Source of the DNA: Straminergon stramineum
Lineage: Eukaryota > Streptophyta > Bryopsida > Hypnales > Calliergonaceae
Reading direction: 5' to 3'
Length of the DNA stretch: 64,000 bases
Assembly: GCA_963920665.1 (NCBI GenBank)
Contig: OY987265.1
Coordinates: 26,913,001 to 26,977,000 of the forward strand
Shown here one piece after another: positions 12,047 to 23,200 of the stretch. Position numbers and translations under genes: made by a program. Position 1 is the stretch's first letter. Each line of letters opens with the position of its first letter. The notes beneath the pieces were generated by a model. The model made no database searches, was not told the DNA's origin, and saw nothing but the letters and a program-made list of their open reading frames with translations.

Positions 12047-12296
12047 TGCGCAGTTGCCTTTACACCCTTAGTTGTCCTGAGTTGGACCCGTAGTCGCCTT
12101 GGATTTTGGACATGCAGTCGCCCTCATTTTGGAACCCACAGTCGCCCTGGATTTTGGACCCATAGTCGCCTTAGGTCAGAGCTGAAGTCGCCCTCATTTT
12201 GGGACCCGTGGTTGCCCTAGATTTTGGACCCGCAGTCGCCGTCATTCTGGGACCCGCGGTCACCCCACCTTACCCGCAGTCGCCTATGGTGACGTG
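12047..12296 (+). repeat. GC-rich minisatellite, about ten 24-bp units
   Basis: Clearest of the three arrays. The unit is about 24 bp with core ACCCGCAGTCGCC followed by a CTCATTTTGG or CTGGATTTTGG spacer. It lies 3' of the hAT gene in the same orientation as the array 5' of it, so the two are direct, not inverted, copies. Confidence 0.85.
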
Positions 12297-12399
12297 GTCA
12301 AAGCTTTCCACATCACTGTTGACAACCCGCCACGTAAGATAAAAATTTTGGCTGCCCTATCCGAAAACCCTAAACCCTAATTTCGCGCTTGCAAATTTG

Positions 12400-12493
12400 T
12401 CTCGTATATGCGACACTCGTCTTATACGACATGCGACATCAGACGAACAACTCGACACCCAAACCCCAAAACACGTTTGATAGAACAACCCTG
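12400..12493 (-). mobile_element. hAT-type element terminus
   Basis: On the minus strand this reads CAGGGTTGTTCTATC inward and stays similar for about 100 bp to the start of the 350-bp hAT-type elements at 22,312 and 35,738. It ends at 12,493 inside a reading frame of the LTR-ORF family, so it marks an insertion edge. It is probably the right end of the hAT element containing 7,884-11,162, but no matching left end or copy of the adjoining 8 bp (TCTAGGAC) was found to the left. Confidence 0.55.
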
Positions 12494-13170
12494 TCTAGGA
12501 CATGCCTCTGTCTTGCATCCAAGTAGTCACTAATCGCATACGTTTCCTTAGAATGGGCAGCGTTCTTGAACTTTCTGACCGTAAACTTGTCCTTCTGGGA
12601 AGCTAAATCGGATCCCTTCTTGGGAAATTGGTAGACCTTAGCCGAGACTTCATCAATCCAGGTTTGAGGCCTTCCTCTCACTATCAACTCATACTGGTTT
12701 GACGCTCCTACTATCAGTTCCTGAATCATCCGGTCGTTCTTTACGGTCCACGACCGCATGAACAAACCGACACACCCTATCTCACAAAGGTCATCCTCTA
12801 GTTGGGATCTGTCTCTTAGCCTTTTTGGAATAGTTGGACAAACCATCCGGCCGGTGACCAAAGTCTTCCGGATATCTCCCTCCGCCATCTCACACGGCTC
12901 AGAAAGCTGCGTATACTCTAGCTTGTCACCCAAACACTAACTCACCACTCTTTCACTCAACTATACACACACAAAACAGTTGTGGAGAAAGAGGGAGAAC
13001 AAATGGGAGTGGCGGGGTTAAGTACCCGTCAAAATACCAACTGTTCATAAAGCGAACCATTCACCCGTAACGGGTCCCTATTTCTAGACCAGAAGTCTAG
13101 ACAGTAGATTGTCGCTATCCGGGTTTCCGGATTCCGGATCCGGCCTGGATCCCGTTACGGATTAGCTAGA
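12494..13170 (-). pseudogene. Diverged fragment of the LTR-ORF family
   Basis: The minus-strand frame starting at ATG 12,933 (MGDKLEYTQL) aligns with the N-terminal part of the three LTR-resident ORFs: IGCVGLFMRSWTVKND matches IGCIGFATKPWGFKEE, and later QKDKFTVRKFKNA matches RKDNFVRGKFKGA. It stops at 12,494 where a hAT-type end is joined. The 5' side to about 13,170 contains CCGGAT-rich sequence as in the 5' part of the larger elements. Amino-acid identity is low, so this is a separate subfamily, not a recent copy. Confidence 0.65.
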
Positions 13171-13622
13171 GTGTTCTCTTAGTCTAAATGAGTTGTTTAG
13201 GTTAAGAGGGCTGTTATACTTTTTGCCTATTAGAAAGTTTGAAAAATTCTACATAGTTATACCCTTATAAATACTAACACGGTGACTTCTAAGATTACGG
13301 CCCGCGACAACTAAGATATAGTATGTGTTATCAACTTCAAAGTAACCGTTCACTTATTATAATGTGTAAATAGATGTGGATGTCGTATATGTATTTATCT
13401 TGATAGTTTCATGATTCGAATTCAGTGATTCTTATTGTGACAGTTGACTAATATCATTGACTCAATGATAAGTTCTTTTATTCATTGATGCCTATTGACA
13501 AATAGGATGTAAGAAAAGTTTTTCTTTACTTAAGTAAATATCGGGCCTCTAGATTCATAAGTCTATATTTCTATTGCATTGTCAATGAGATATCATTTGA
13601 TTGTTCACTCGTTTTCTGCAAA
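13171..13622. other. AT-rich non-coding stretch upstream of the first DUF7869 gene
   Basis: No gene seen. It could hold the promoter of the gene starting at 13,623; I see no clear TATA or other motif to support that. Confidence 0.4.
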
Positions 13623-15567
13623 ATGAATATTCATAGACTTGAAGATTTTGCAAACTTGGTGCCTACGTTAGACCTTGATGTCTGTACTTGTGACAGGATT
13701 CCTCATGTGAAGTGGAACTTCAAACCAGTCACTCTCCGTAATAAAGCAGGGGACGATGTCGCAAATGCAATTTTACAGAGTGTCGATCCAAATGTTGTGG
13801 TAGACAGCAACGGGAAGCCTCTTGGCGATGATCGAGTTTCTATTCAAATTGCATAGTCCTTGTGCGAGGCAGAAGTCCCAATTAGGTGGATGTGGTCAAT
13901 TCATTCCTGGCACATCAAGCGAGTTTTTCTCTTTGGTGTCAATTTGTATGACCATGACCAGATGCATATTTACAACACGGCCATGAATGCTACTAATAGA
14001 AGAATTCATAAAGGGGTTCGATCCTATGAAAGCTTTCATGAGAGAATGGAGCTTAGTTATCCTCCAAAAGAGACCCTCTTGGTTCTTCATGCGATCACTG
14101 AAGTCTCTACCAAAACTTGTTGTCCAAACAATTGTTTGTAGCCTTTTCCACGTGGGCAAATTCAAGCCATTAGTTCTCAACTCCATGTTAACGATGGGGT
14201 CGATGCTCGAAAGAAGTGTCTTCTTGAGATGCATAGGTAGATCCACAAGATCCTATTGGCAAGGAGTGGATTACCTTGAAAGGAAGGGAAGTGTGTCCTA
14301 CTACATGGTAGACCATTCATAGGGTTTTGAAAGCTACCTTTTATAGGTACAAAGAGAGGGCCAAGGATGGGAAGCAAGCAGAGGTGCATGGGAATTTGGG
14401 GTCCAAAAAAACAAGGAAACATATTGTATAAGCTACTGCAACACTTCGAACATTAGTGGTTCTTGAAGCTGACAAAATACCATAAGAAACGAGGACACAA
14501 GAATCAAGGGAGAAAGTCCCTACAATGGTTTTGCTGTCTGCATTTCGCTAGAGTGATCAATTACCAAAAATCAATGAGGCCAATGCAACTAATTTGCAAA
14601 CTAAATTTGCAACTAAATTCTTCGAGTGGCTTGAGCAACATTCGACGTGCTTCTTTCCCAGAATTTGCTCCAAAAGCACATGGAGATAGTTTCGCTTGCT
14701 GTGGCTTGTGTGATAATTACAAGCAATTGAGGAGCGCATGCACTCCCCTTTTGTACGCGCATGAGAGGTGGACCGTTGCTTTGGATACCCACTTTGTGAG
14801 CCAAAGGCCCCATATAGAATTGTACTATGCAAATTGGCATATTTCTGAAACATATCCTGAGAAGATGCTAATCATTATCCATGATAAAATGGATCACTCC
14901 AAGACCGCTTCTCCACACTTCACTCACAAGACCAAAGCAACGAATTCCTACATGAAAATGCCCGTTGCAGTTACAGGTATGATTGCTCATGGGCATGGGG
15001 ATGTTCGATATGCACACTACGGCTTAGACATTTTTCCAACAAACTCAAATCATACCATTGGGTCCATCGCAAAGTTGTTGTGTGATGTTGAAGAACCACC
15101 AAAGAATTCATCGCGCAAGTTCTTCTCTGAAAAGAAGACGCAATCCACATTAACCAAGGCGATTCTCTAAGAGGCAAATATTTGCTTAGACTCTCTCCTT
15201 CCTCCTCCTGAAGAATCAATTCCAGCTCAACCTTTGCCTCCAATATTGACTTTGCAATTGGATAATGCATTAGGGGACAATAAGAATAGCTGGTTTTTTG
15301 TTTTTTGTTCCCTACTTGTATACAAAGGGATTTTTCGCAAAGTGTTCATCAATTTCCTCATTGTTGGGTACACTCATGAAGACATTGACGCTCTTTTTGG
15401 TCAATGGAGCACTAAATTGAAGACAAACAACTATCTAGCACTTCCTAAACTCATGAAATCCTTTATGGATTGCGAAACGCACCCCGCCATTCCTCATCTC
15501 ATCGAGGAAGTTCCTGATTTCAAGTGATATGTAGATGGGTATTTGGGCACAGGAAGAGATTTTTTGG
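13623..15567 (+). pseudogene. DUF7869-type transposon-associated protein, copy 1, 3'-truncated
   Basis: Recognised by the signature near the end: QLDNALGDNKN, then FLIVGYTHEDIDALFGQWS and LMKSFMDCE, which is the D...N...HTHEDID pattern of the DUF7869 family. It aligns along its length with the better copy at 39,302-43,439. The N-terminal part (13,623-14,141) and C-terminal part (14,463-15,530) are in one frame, but the middle needs frameshifts, and stops occur at 13,854-13,856, 15,168-15,170 and 15,525-15,527. The frame ends at 15,567 where the terminus CAGGGTTGCTAGCATG of the family 1 element begins; the expected continuation (GHTKPQQ in copy 2) is missing and not found nearby. Molecular function unknown; the family is common in mobile DNA and has an RNase H-like flavour, which is inference. 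Confidence 0.75.
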
Positions 15568-18500
15568 CAGGGTTGCTAGCATGTGAGCTTGTAAGCAAGA
15601 AATGCAGGAAATTTTTTTGCGAGAAAAAATGGCTAAGGGACTTATGACCATAGACATAAGAAAGTAAAAAGTGCATAGAATATAGAGTTTATTTCTCAAA
15701 ATTCAAAGCACTTACCCCTTTTTTTGATTGAAGGGTTTTCCACAACAAAATGTATTCCACATAGATGAAATTCTTATAGTAGAAAATAAGAATTAGAAGA
15801 ACGCATGTCCAAGATATAGCCATAAAACATACAAATCCAATCAGAATAGAAAACAATACACAATAGCACAACTCATGAGATATGTCAATTTCATGAGTCT
15901 AAGTCGTAGTGATGTCGGTCGTAGATTCGGAAGACTTGGACGAATCTAAAGACTCTCTACCCTCAGATACAGACCCATCTATGAATTGTAAGACATTTAG
16001 AGCGTATGTGTCTTTACGGCGTTTTGATTTGGAGCAACCAAAATCCACAAAGGTTGTTGCCATCTGGTTGGCATAGACTGAAAGCTCGTATGTCTTCTCT
16101 GGACTATATAGAAGACTTTGTTTCTTCATCATTGGATTAGGTGACATCAATCTTCAGTGTCTGCAAACAAAAATGTCATTATGTTAGAGTTTTGAAAAGT
16201 AGAAGGCATCATGTACAAAGAGAATTAAAAAAGTGCCTACTGACTTACTCAATTTTCCCTTCCGTATAAATTTGCGAGGCACCATGGGCATGGCATCCGG
16301 ATCCTGTGAAATTGCAATTGCTAGAGGAGGTGGTGTTACTTCCTTGGCCATAGTGGACTTCCGCATGGGTTTGAGGATGGCTTCAAAGATGTCCTTGTTC
16401 TCGTCCAAAGCCACAATGTGGCGGCCTGTGCCATGACAAGCGACAATGGATGCACCTATAGGCACGGAAATTTAAAAATATAATATGAGAGACTGAAATT
16501 GTTGTTTGATTACAATTGGGAGGTAGAGTAGTATAATTGAATATTGACCTATGGATGCAGTGTAGTCAAGAATTAGATCTCCTTGGACGCTGGTAGCTTC
16601 AAGGAGGATTTGGAAGAACTATGGATCTTTTTCATGAGCCCCATGCCAAGGCTTCCCGTCATCTATGGCCATGTCATCTGGATGGGTGTAGTTCATGACC
16701 ATGTCGTCCCGTGCAATGTTGACACTAGCCTTCACCATCGTGGTAGTGCGCTTGAAAGAGAAATTGGATTTCCCTTTCATGCCCAAGTCCTTCACCACCA
16801 AGGTGATTCCAAATTTCTATGTTTGCAATATCATCCAAAATAGGTGTACAATCATGAGCAATGCGATGAAAGTAATGCATGTAAAATTGCCATTTGGAAT
16901 TGCAGAAATGGAATGCAATTTACCGTCTTGGTTTTGTCAATAGCCGAGGTCAAGTGCATGCGGTTCATCCCCATCCACTCCTTCTTCACCATGTCATACA
17001 TTTCACACAACCCTGCAATATCCGACTTTGCTTTGGCACTCCACGAATGGAAGACTATGATGCAACCGTGGTCTTGGAGATGATTGGAAGCAAAGTTGAA
17101 CGTCGATTGCAGAGCTTCATCTCCTACGTCTTCGTTCCAATCCGGCACCTCGTGTGGTGGAGAAGATAGTCCAGGCACGGGCAAGTTCTCCGGGAAATCA
17201 AAGAACATGACATCCACCCCTGGCCTAGCTTTAGGGACACCATGGAACATGGATGGTTTCCCCACTGACACTTGCCAAGGAATAGTGCAACCTATAATGA
17301 CAATAAATGAACTCAAAGTACAACCATTTGAATGAGAACTTATGACCGTATTTTCAAATCCAAATGAGACATGCCTACCTTGTTCAAGAAGTCCAAGACT
17401 TCTTTGTACCATGTCTTTGTCTTGGACTCCATGTCATCCACTAGGTCGTCAATGGAGATGTTGAGAATCAAATTCTTAGACGTGTCCAACTCGTCGTCAT
17501 TGAGGACAATTGCCTTTGTCACATGAGTGATGACCTCCTCCATGAGTTGTGAGAGGGTGGCCTTCTTCTTCACTCCACTTTGCAATCCAACTTGGAGCTT
17601 GGAGCCTTGATCCACCGTGGAGGATGTTGGAACTTGGCCATCACCCGAGGCCTTCTTCTTCCCTTTGGCCTTGGCCTTCTCTTCTTTTTCCATCTCCTTC
17701 TCCTTCTCCTTCTCTGCCATCTTGGCAAGTCTTTCCACTTCCTTCTTCTTCTTAGCGGTGAGAAGGATTTCAAAATGGGCCTCCTTTTTTCGGTCATTGG
17801 CTTCCTTCCTTGCAATGGCCTTCCTCTTTTGCCTGTCCGTCATTCCTGCGAACTCGTCCACATTCAAATCTATGGCCCCTTTGCCATCCAATGATGCTCG
17901 CAGCTGCACCTCGGACGGATGAGTGAATGCCGGTGCACAATCCAAGTACTATGCTCCTCCACTGAGGTGAGCCATGGTAAACATGCGCAGCTAGTTTGTT
18001 GAGAATTTGCAATCCCCTGAGCTACGGTCCAACCATGATGCGAGGAAGGGAGGCAAGTCTTTCCTTTCGATGGCATCCTTTGCTTCGAGCTCATACTTGA
18101 AATAGTTGTGAAAAGAAGAATCAATCATTCTAGGCAATTAGAGACATGACTACAATTATGTCTACGAGCTCAACACATGCAATTGAATTTCACAACCATC
18201 CACACTCCATCACATTCAATGTGACAAAAGTAGATGTTCTCAAGGGTTTTATCATGTTCACATCAAAATTTGAAGAAATGAATCGTTGCCAAACCGATTC
18301 CAATCGGATAGGTCTAAAAACATACCGGTAGAGAACCCTCCTAACCACCAAGTTGGACCCCTTAGAATTCATAAAGGAATCCCCCTTTTTGAAATAATTT
18401 CTTCCTTTCAGGTAAGGATGGAATCCTTGATCCCAGATCTTCTTCCTCCATCCCTCAATGTACTCTTGCAAGGTTTCCAATTAGAGCAGGACCTTCATGT

Positions 18501-19915
18501 CGATCTTGATGTTGTCTTGTTTGACAACCTTCTCAAAGTACTCCACTATGGCATCTTCGAGCTGCATGAATTGATGATCACAATAATTAGTTTTAGTCCA
18601 TCGTGAAGAATAAAGAGACATTACAAATTGAGACATGTTATAATCGATTGTCATAACGAAACCGTGGAAATCAACAAATGAAGTCAGCTAAGGCACTTAC
18701 CCTCGCAAACCAGACACACTTGTTCAAGAAAGGGCCAAGGTGTGTTTCGGAGACGGGCCTAGTTGGAAACTTCCTCACATCATGAGATGGGATGGAGGAG
18801 TTCCACCACTGCAAGAACTTCACCTTGTGCTCTGCTGTGGTGTTGCACGTGGCCACCATTTGCAATTTTTCTAGTGTCGTCTTTGGCACCTCATTGGAGC
18901 TCCAATGCCTCTCCACCTACATTACTACGAATGAATTGAGTCATGTTTATACAGGTAGATCTGAACCTAGATAATTTATTGGCATGATTTCATGAACATG
19001 AGGACTCACCTCTTCAAGGAAGCCCGCCCCATGAGCGGGATTGGCCACTATCAGGAACTTGATCATTTTCACGTACATCTTCATGATTTTTCCTTGGCCC
19101 CTACCCTCATGGCATGAGCTACTCCTACAACACTCTTTTCATTAGCCGGTGTTGTCTTGTGGTATCTTTGAAGCGCTGCATCTACTGCCTGTGCAATCTC
19201 TTGCTGTGGAGTCTCAAGAGTATATTGTGAGAAAATTGGAAGAGCAAGAAGCACAAAAACACCAAAGAAGATTACAATTGAGTACTTCACCTATATAGAG
19301 AATGTGTATCTCAACCTGAAGACGAATGAGGTGAAGACCTCAGCCAGCATGGAGTACCATGTCTTCCTCAATGGCATTGCAACACATTTTTTCCTCTCTG
19401 ATGGCCTGAGCATGTCATTGAACCTTTCCATCGGTAGCAAGCCATACTTTTGCACTTGGTATAGAGCATGTACCAGTTTCGTCTTCACATGGGAGTCCTC
19501 CATAGATCTGCATAGTGGTCAGAAGTTCATGCTTTGAGTACATCAGTTTGCAAGTGTACCACAACATGAAATTCAGATTTGAAACTCATAATGAAATGAT
19601 AGTTGGATTAGTGACCTCACTTGTTGATGTCATGGATGACTTGCATGACAATCTCAATTTTGTCTTTGGTATCCAAAATAATGTTGTCCACTGCATAGTG
19701 CCAATTAGGATTTGCGGAATACATTCTGGAGATGACATTCATCTAGGCCAAGAGTCGGTGGTTTTTGTCGCACACAAAGAACTTCAAGTTCTTGAGGAAT
19801 TTCAATGTGGGCTGTGAGTCCACGTACTCCTCGAATGTAGCATTCTTTTCCTTCCAGAGAGGGTCCCATTCATCCATCTCTTGCGCCATGAACTGTGACG
19901 TCTCGCCCGCCTCAT
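15568..19915 (-). mobile_element. Family 1 ParB-methyltransferase element, copy A (truncated)
   Basis: The left edge is CAGGGTTGCTAGCATG at 15,568, the same edge as copies B (19,916) and C (35,327), each about 330-350 bp past the gene's stop codon. Just inside lie repeated GAGCTTGTGAGC-like words. CAGGG starts and subterminal repeats are typical of hAT elements. It sits inside a DUF7869 gene, so the edge is a real insertion boundary. On the right, copy A stops within its ParB exon exactly where copy B's edge starts. Confidence 0.6.
15899..19915 (-). pseudogene. ParB-like/DNA methyltransferase-like fusion, copy A (5'-truncated)
   Basis: Same exon series as copy B. The retained part begins in the ParB-like exon (EMDEWDPLWKEKN; CDKNHRLLA with a stop replacing the next Trp) and runs to the C-terminal tail ending at TAG 15,899-15,901. 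Methyltransferase-like elements visible: FFDFPENLP (motif IV position) then HGCIIVFHSWSA around 17,000-17,250; KDP-stop-FFQILLEATS near 16,600; and ACHGTGRHIVALDENKDIFEAI (motif I and following helix) at about 16,360-16,460. Lys/Glu-rich coil at 17,560-17,760. The N-terminal half of the ParB region is absent because copy B adjoins at 19,916. Premature stops, including CAG or TGG changed to TAG, make it non-functional. Confidence 0.65.
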
Positions 19916-20268
19916 TAGGGTTGCTAGCATGTGAGCTTGTGAGCATGAGCCTATGAGCCTGTGAGCTTGTGAGCAGGAAGTTTTTTTACAAGGAAAAATG
20001 ACTCAGGGACCTATGACCGTGGACATAAGAAAGTAAAAAGTGCATAGAATGTAGAGTTTATTTTTCAAAGTTTAGGGCTCTTCCACGTTTTTTTGATTCT
20101 AGTGTTTTCCCATAACAAAATGTATTCAAAATAGATGAAATTCATGTAATAAAAAATAAAAATGAGGATAATGCACATCAGAGATATAGCCATGAAACAC
20201 GCAAATCCAATCACAATACCTATCAACAAACAATAGCATGACACATGAGATATGTCAATCTCATGAGT
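19916..20268 (-). mobile_element. 3' terminal segment of family 1 element, copy B
   Basis: Starts TAGGGTTGCTAGCATG (first base C to T relative to copies A and C) and is closely similar for about 350 bp to the segments at 15,568-15,898 and 35,327-35,675. The outermost 65 bp carry repeats of GAGC(C/T)TGTGAGC. The rest is probably the 3' untranslated region of the gene ending at 20,269. Confidence 0.65.
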
Positions 20269-23200
20269 CTAAGAGGTTGTGGACTTGGTCAAGGAATGTG
20301 ATGTATCGGACAAGCCCAAAGACTCTCTACCCTCAGATGCAGATCCATCTATGAATTGTAAGACATTTAGAGCATAAATGTCTTTACGGCGTTTCCGTTT
20401 GGAGCAACCGAAATCCGCAAAGGCTGTTGCCATCTCTTGTGCATAAACAGGAAGGGTGTAAGTCTTCTCCGGACTGAAAAGAAGACTTTGTTTCTTCATG
20501 CTAGCATTTATTGACATCCATCCTAGATAACTGCAAACAAAAAAGGCACCATGTTAGAGTTTTGAAACGTGGAAGTCACCATACAAAGAAAAAATTAAAA
20601 AAGTTCCAACTTACTTACTAAATTTTCCCTTCCGAGTGAATTTTTGTGGCACCAGGGGCATTTCATCCGGATCCTGAGAAACTACACTTGGTGGCAGGGG
20701 AGGTGTCACCACCTTCGCCGTAGTGGACTTTCGCATGGGTTTCAGGATGGCGTCGAAAATGTCCTTGTGCTCCTCCAAGGCCACAATGTGGCGGCCCATT
20801 CCATGACAAGCAATAATGGATGCACCTGGAGGCAAGGAAATTCAAGTACATTAATTGAGAAATGAAATCGGTAGAATGATTACAAGGAAATCTAGAGATG
20901 GTAGAGTGAATGAATTGAATCCTGACCTGTAGATGTAGTGCAGTCAAGAATCACATCTCCTTCAACGCTCGTAGCTTCAAGGAGGATTTGGAAGAACCTT
21001 GGATCTTTTTCACGAGCCCCCCGCCAAGGCTTTCCGTCATTCATGGCCATGTCATCTGGGTGGGTGTAGTTCATGACCATGTCGTCCCATGCAATGTCGA
21101 CACTAGCCTTGACCATTGTGGTCGTGCATTTGAAAGAGAAATTGGATTTCCCTTTCGTGCCTAAGTCCTTCACTACAAGGGTGATTCCAAACTTTTGCGT
21201 CTACACAAGCATCCAAGACAGGTGTAGAATTACGAGAAATGAGAAGAATGTAATGCACTTTGAAGTTCTTTTAGAAGTTTGAGAAAGCGAAAGAAATTTA
21301 CTGTCTTTGTTTTGTCTATAGCTGAGGTCAAGTGCATGTGGTTCATCTCCATCCACTCCTTCTTTAGCATATCGTACGTTTCACACAATCCTGCAATATC
21401 CGACTTTGCATTGGCACTCCACGAATGAAATACAATGACGCAGCCGTGCTCTTGGAGATGATTGGAAGCAAAGGTGAATGTCGATTGCAGAGCCTCATCT
21501 CCCACGTCCTTGTTCCAATCCGGCACCTCATCTAGCAGAGAAGACACCTCCGACATGGGCAAGTTCTCCGGACAATCGAAGAACATGACGTCCACCCCTG
21601 GCCTAGCTGTAGGGACATCATGGAACATGGAGGTTTTCCCTGTTGACACCTGCAAAGAAATAGTGCATCCAAAAATGATCATAAATAAACTCAAACTACA
21701 ATAATTTGAATGAGAACTTAAATCCACATTTTTAAATTCAAATAAAAACCACACACCTTGTTGAAGAAGTCCAAGACTTCTTTGTAGCATGTCTTTCTCT
21801 TGGACTCCATGTCATCGACCAAGTCGTCAATAGAAATGTTGAGAATGAGATTCTCAGACTTGGAGAGCTCATCTTCAGTGAGGACAATCGCTTTGGTCAC
21901 ATGAGTAATGACCTCTTCCGTGAGTTGAGAGAGAGTGGCCTTCCTCTTCACACCACTCTGCGATCCAACTTGCATCTCTAAGCCTTGATCCATCATTGGT
22001 GAAGCTAGAACTTGGCCTCTAGCCTCGGCCTTCTTCTTGCCTTTTGTCTTGGCCTTCTCTTCCTTGTCCTTGTCCTTGTCTTTCTCCTTCTCCGCAAGCT
22101 TGGCAAGTCTCTCTACTTCCTTCTTCTCCTTGGCGTTGAGAAGGACTTGGAACCAGGCCTCTTTTTTTCGGTCATTGGCTTCCCTCCTCGCGATGGCCTT
22201 CCTCCTTTGCCTATCTGTCATTCCCGCAAACTCATCCACATCCAAATCGATGGTGCCCTTGCCATCCAAAGATGCCCGTAGCTGCATCTCTAATGAATGA
22301 GTGAATGCTGGCATAGTTGTTCTGTCGAACACATTTTGGGGTTGGGTGTTGAGTTGTTCGTCTGATGTCGCGTGTTGTGTATACATGACAATTTTGACGA
22401 ATAAAGCCTTATCCTAACAGCAAAGATAATTTGAAATCTCATTTTATTTATGATCCATAATTAAGAATGGAATAAGTGATTATTAAATTGAGACACTTCA
22501 ATAAAATGAAACTCAAATATGTCAAGATTGGAAATAGAAAGTGTTTTATTTGAAAGTCAACCTTAAAGTTGACTTTATTAGACGGACAAGGGGGTCTACT
22601 AGACGTGTTGGACGTCGTGTTTGTTGTGTTGTCGAGTTGTTCGGCCGAACAACCATGAATGCTGGTGCGCAATCCAAGTTCCACGCTCCTCCACTGAGGT
22701 GAGCCGTGGTGAATGTGCGCAATTGGTTTACTGAGAACATGCAGTCCCCTAAGCTGCGGTCCAACCATGACGCAAGGAAGGGAGGCACGTCCTTCCTTTC
22801 GATGGCGCCCTTTGCTTCAAGCTCATACTTGAAGTAGCTGTAGAGAATAAGAAACAGTCAATAGAGGTATGTAGAGAATGAAGATCAAATGAAGAACAAG
22901 GTATACTCTATCATGTGACTGGAAGACCATTTTGAAAATCAAAGAATAATGTAGACTACACAAACATACTGGTAGAGGATCCTCCTAACTACCAAGTTAG
23001 ACCCCTCGGAATTCAAGAAGGAGTCCCCCTTCTTGAAGTAGTTTCCTCCTTTAAGATAAGGATGGAATCCTTGGTTCCAAATCTTCCTCCTCCATCCCTC
23101 AATGTACTCTTGCAATGTCTCTGGCTGTAGTGGGACATTCATGTTGATCTTGATGTTGTCATGTCTGACAACAGCTTCGAAGTACTCCACTACTGCATCC

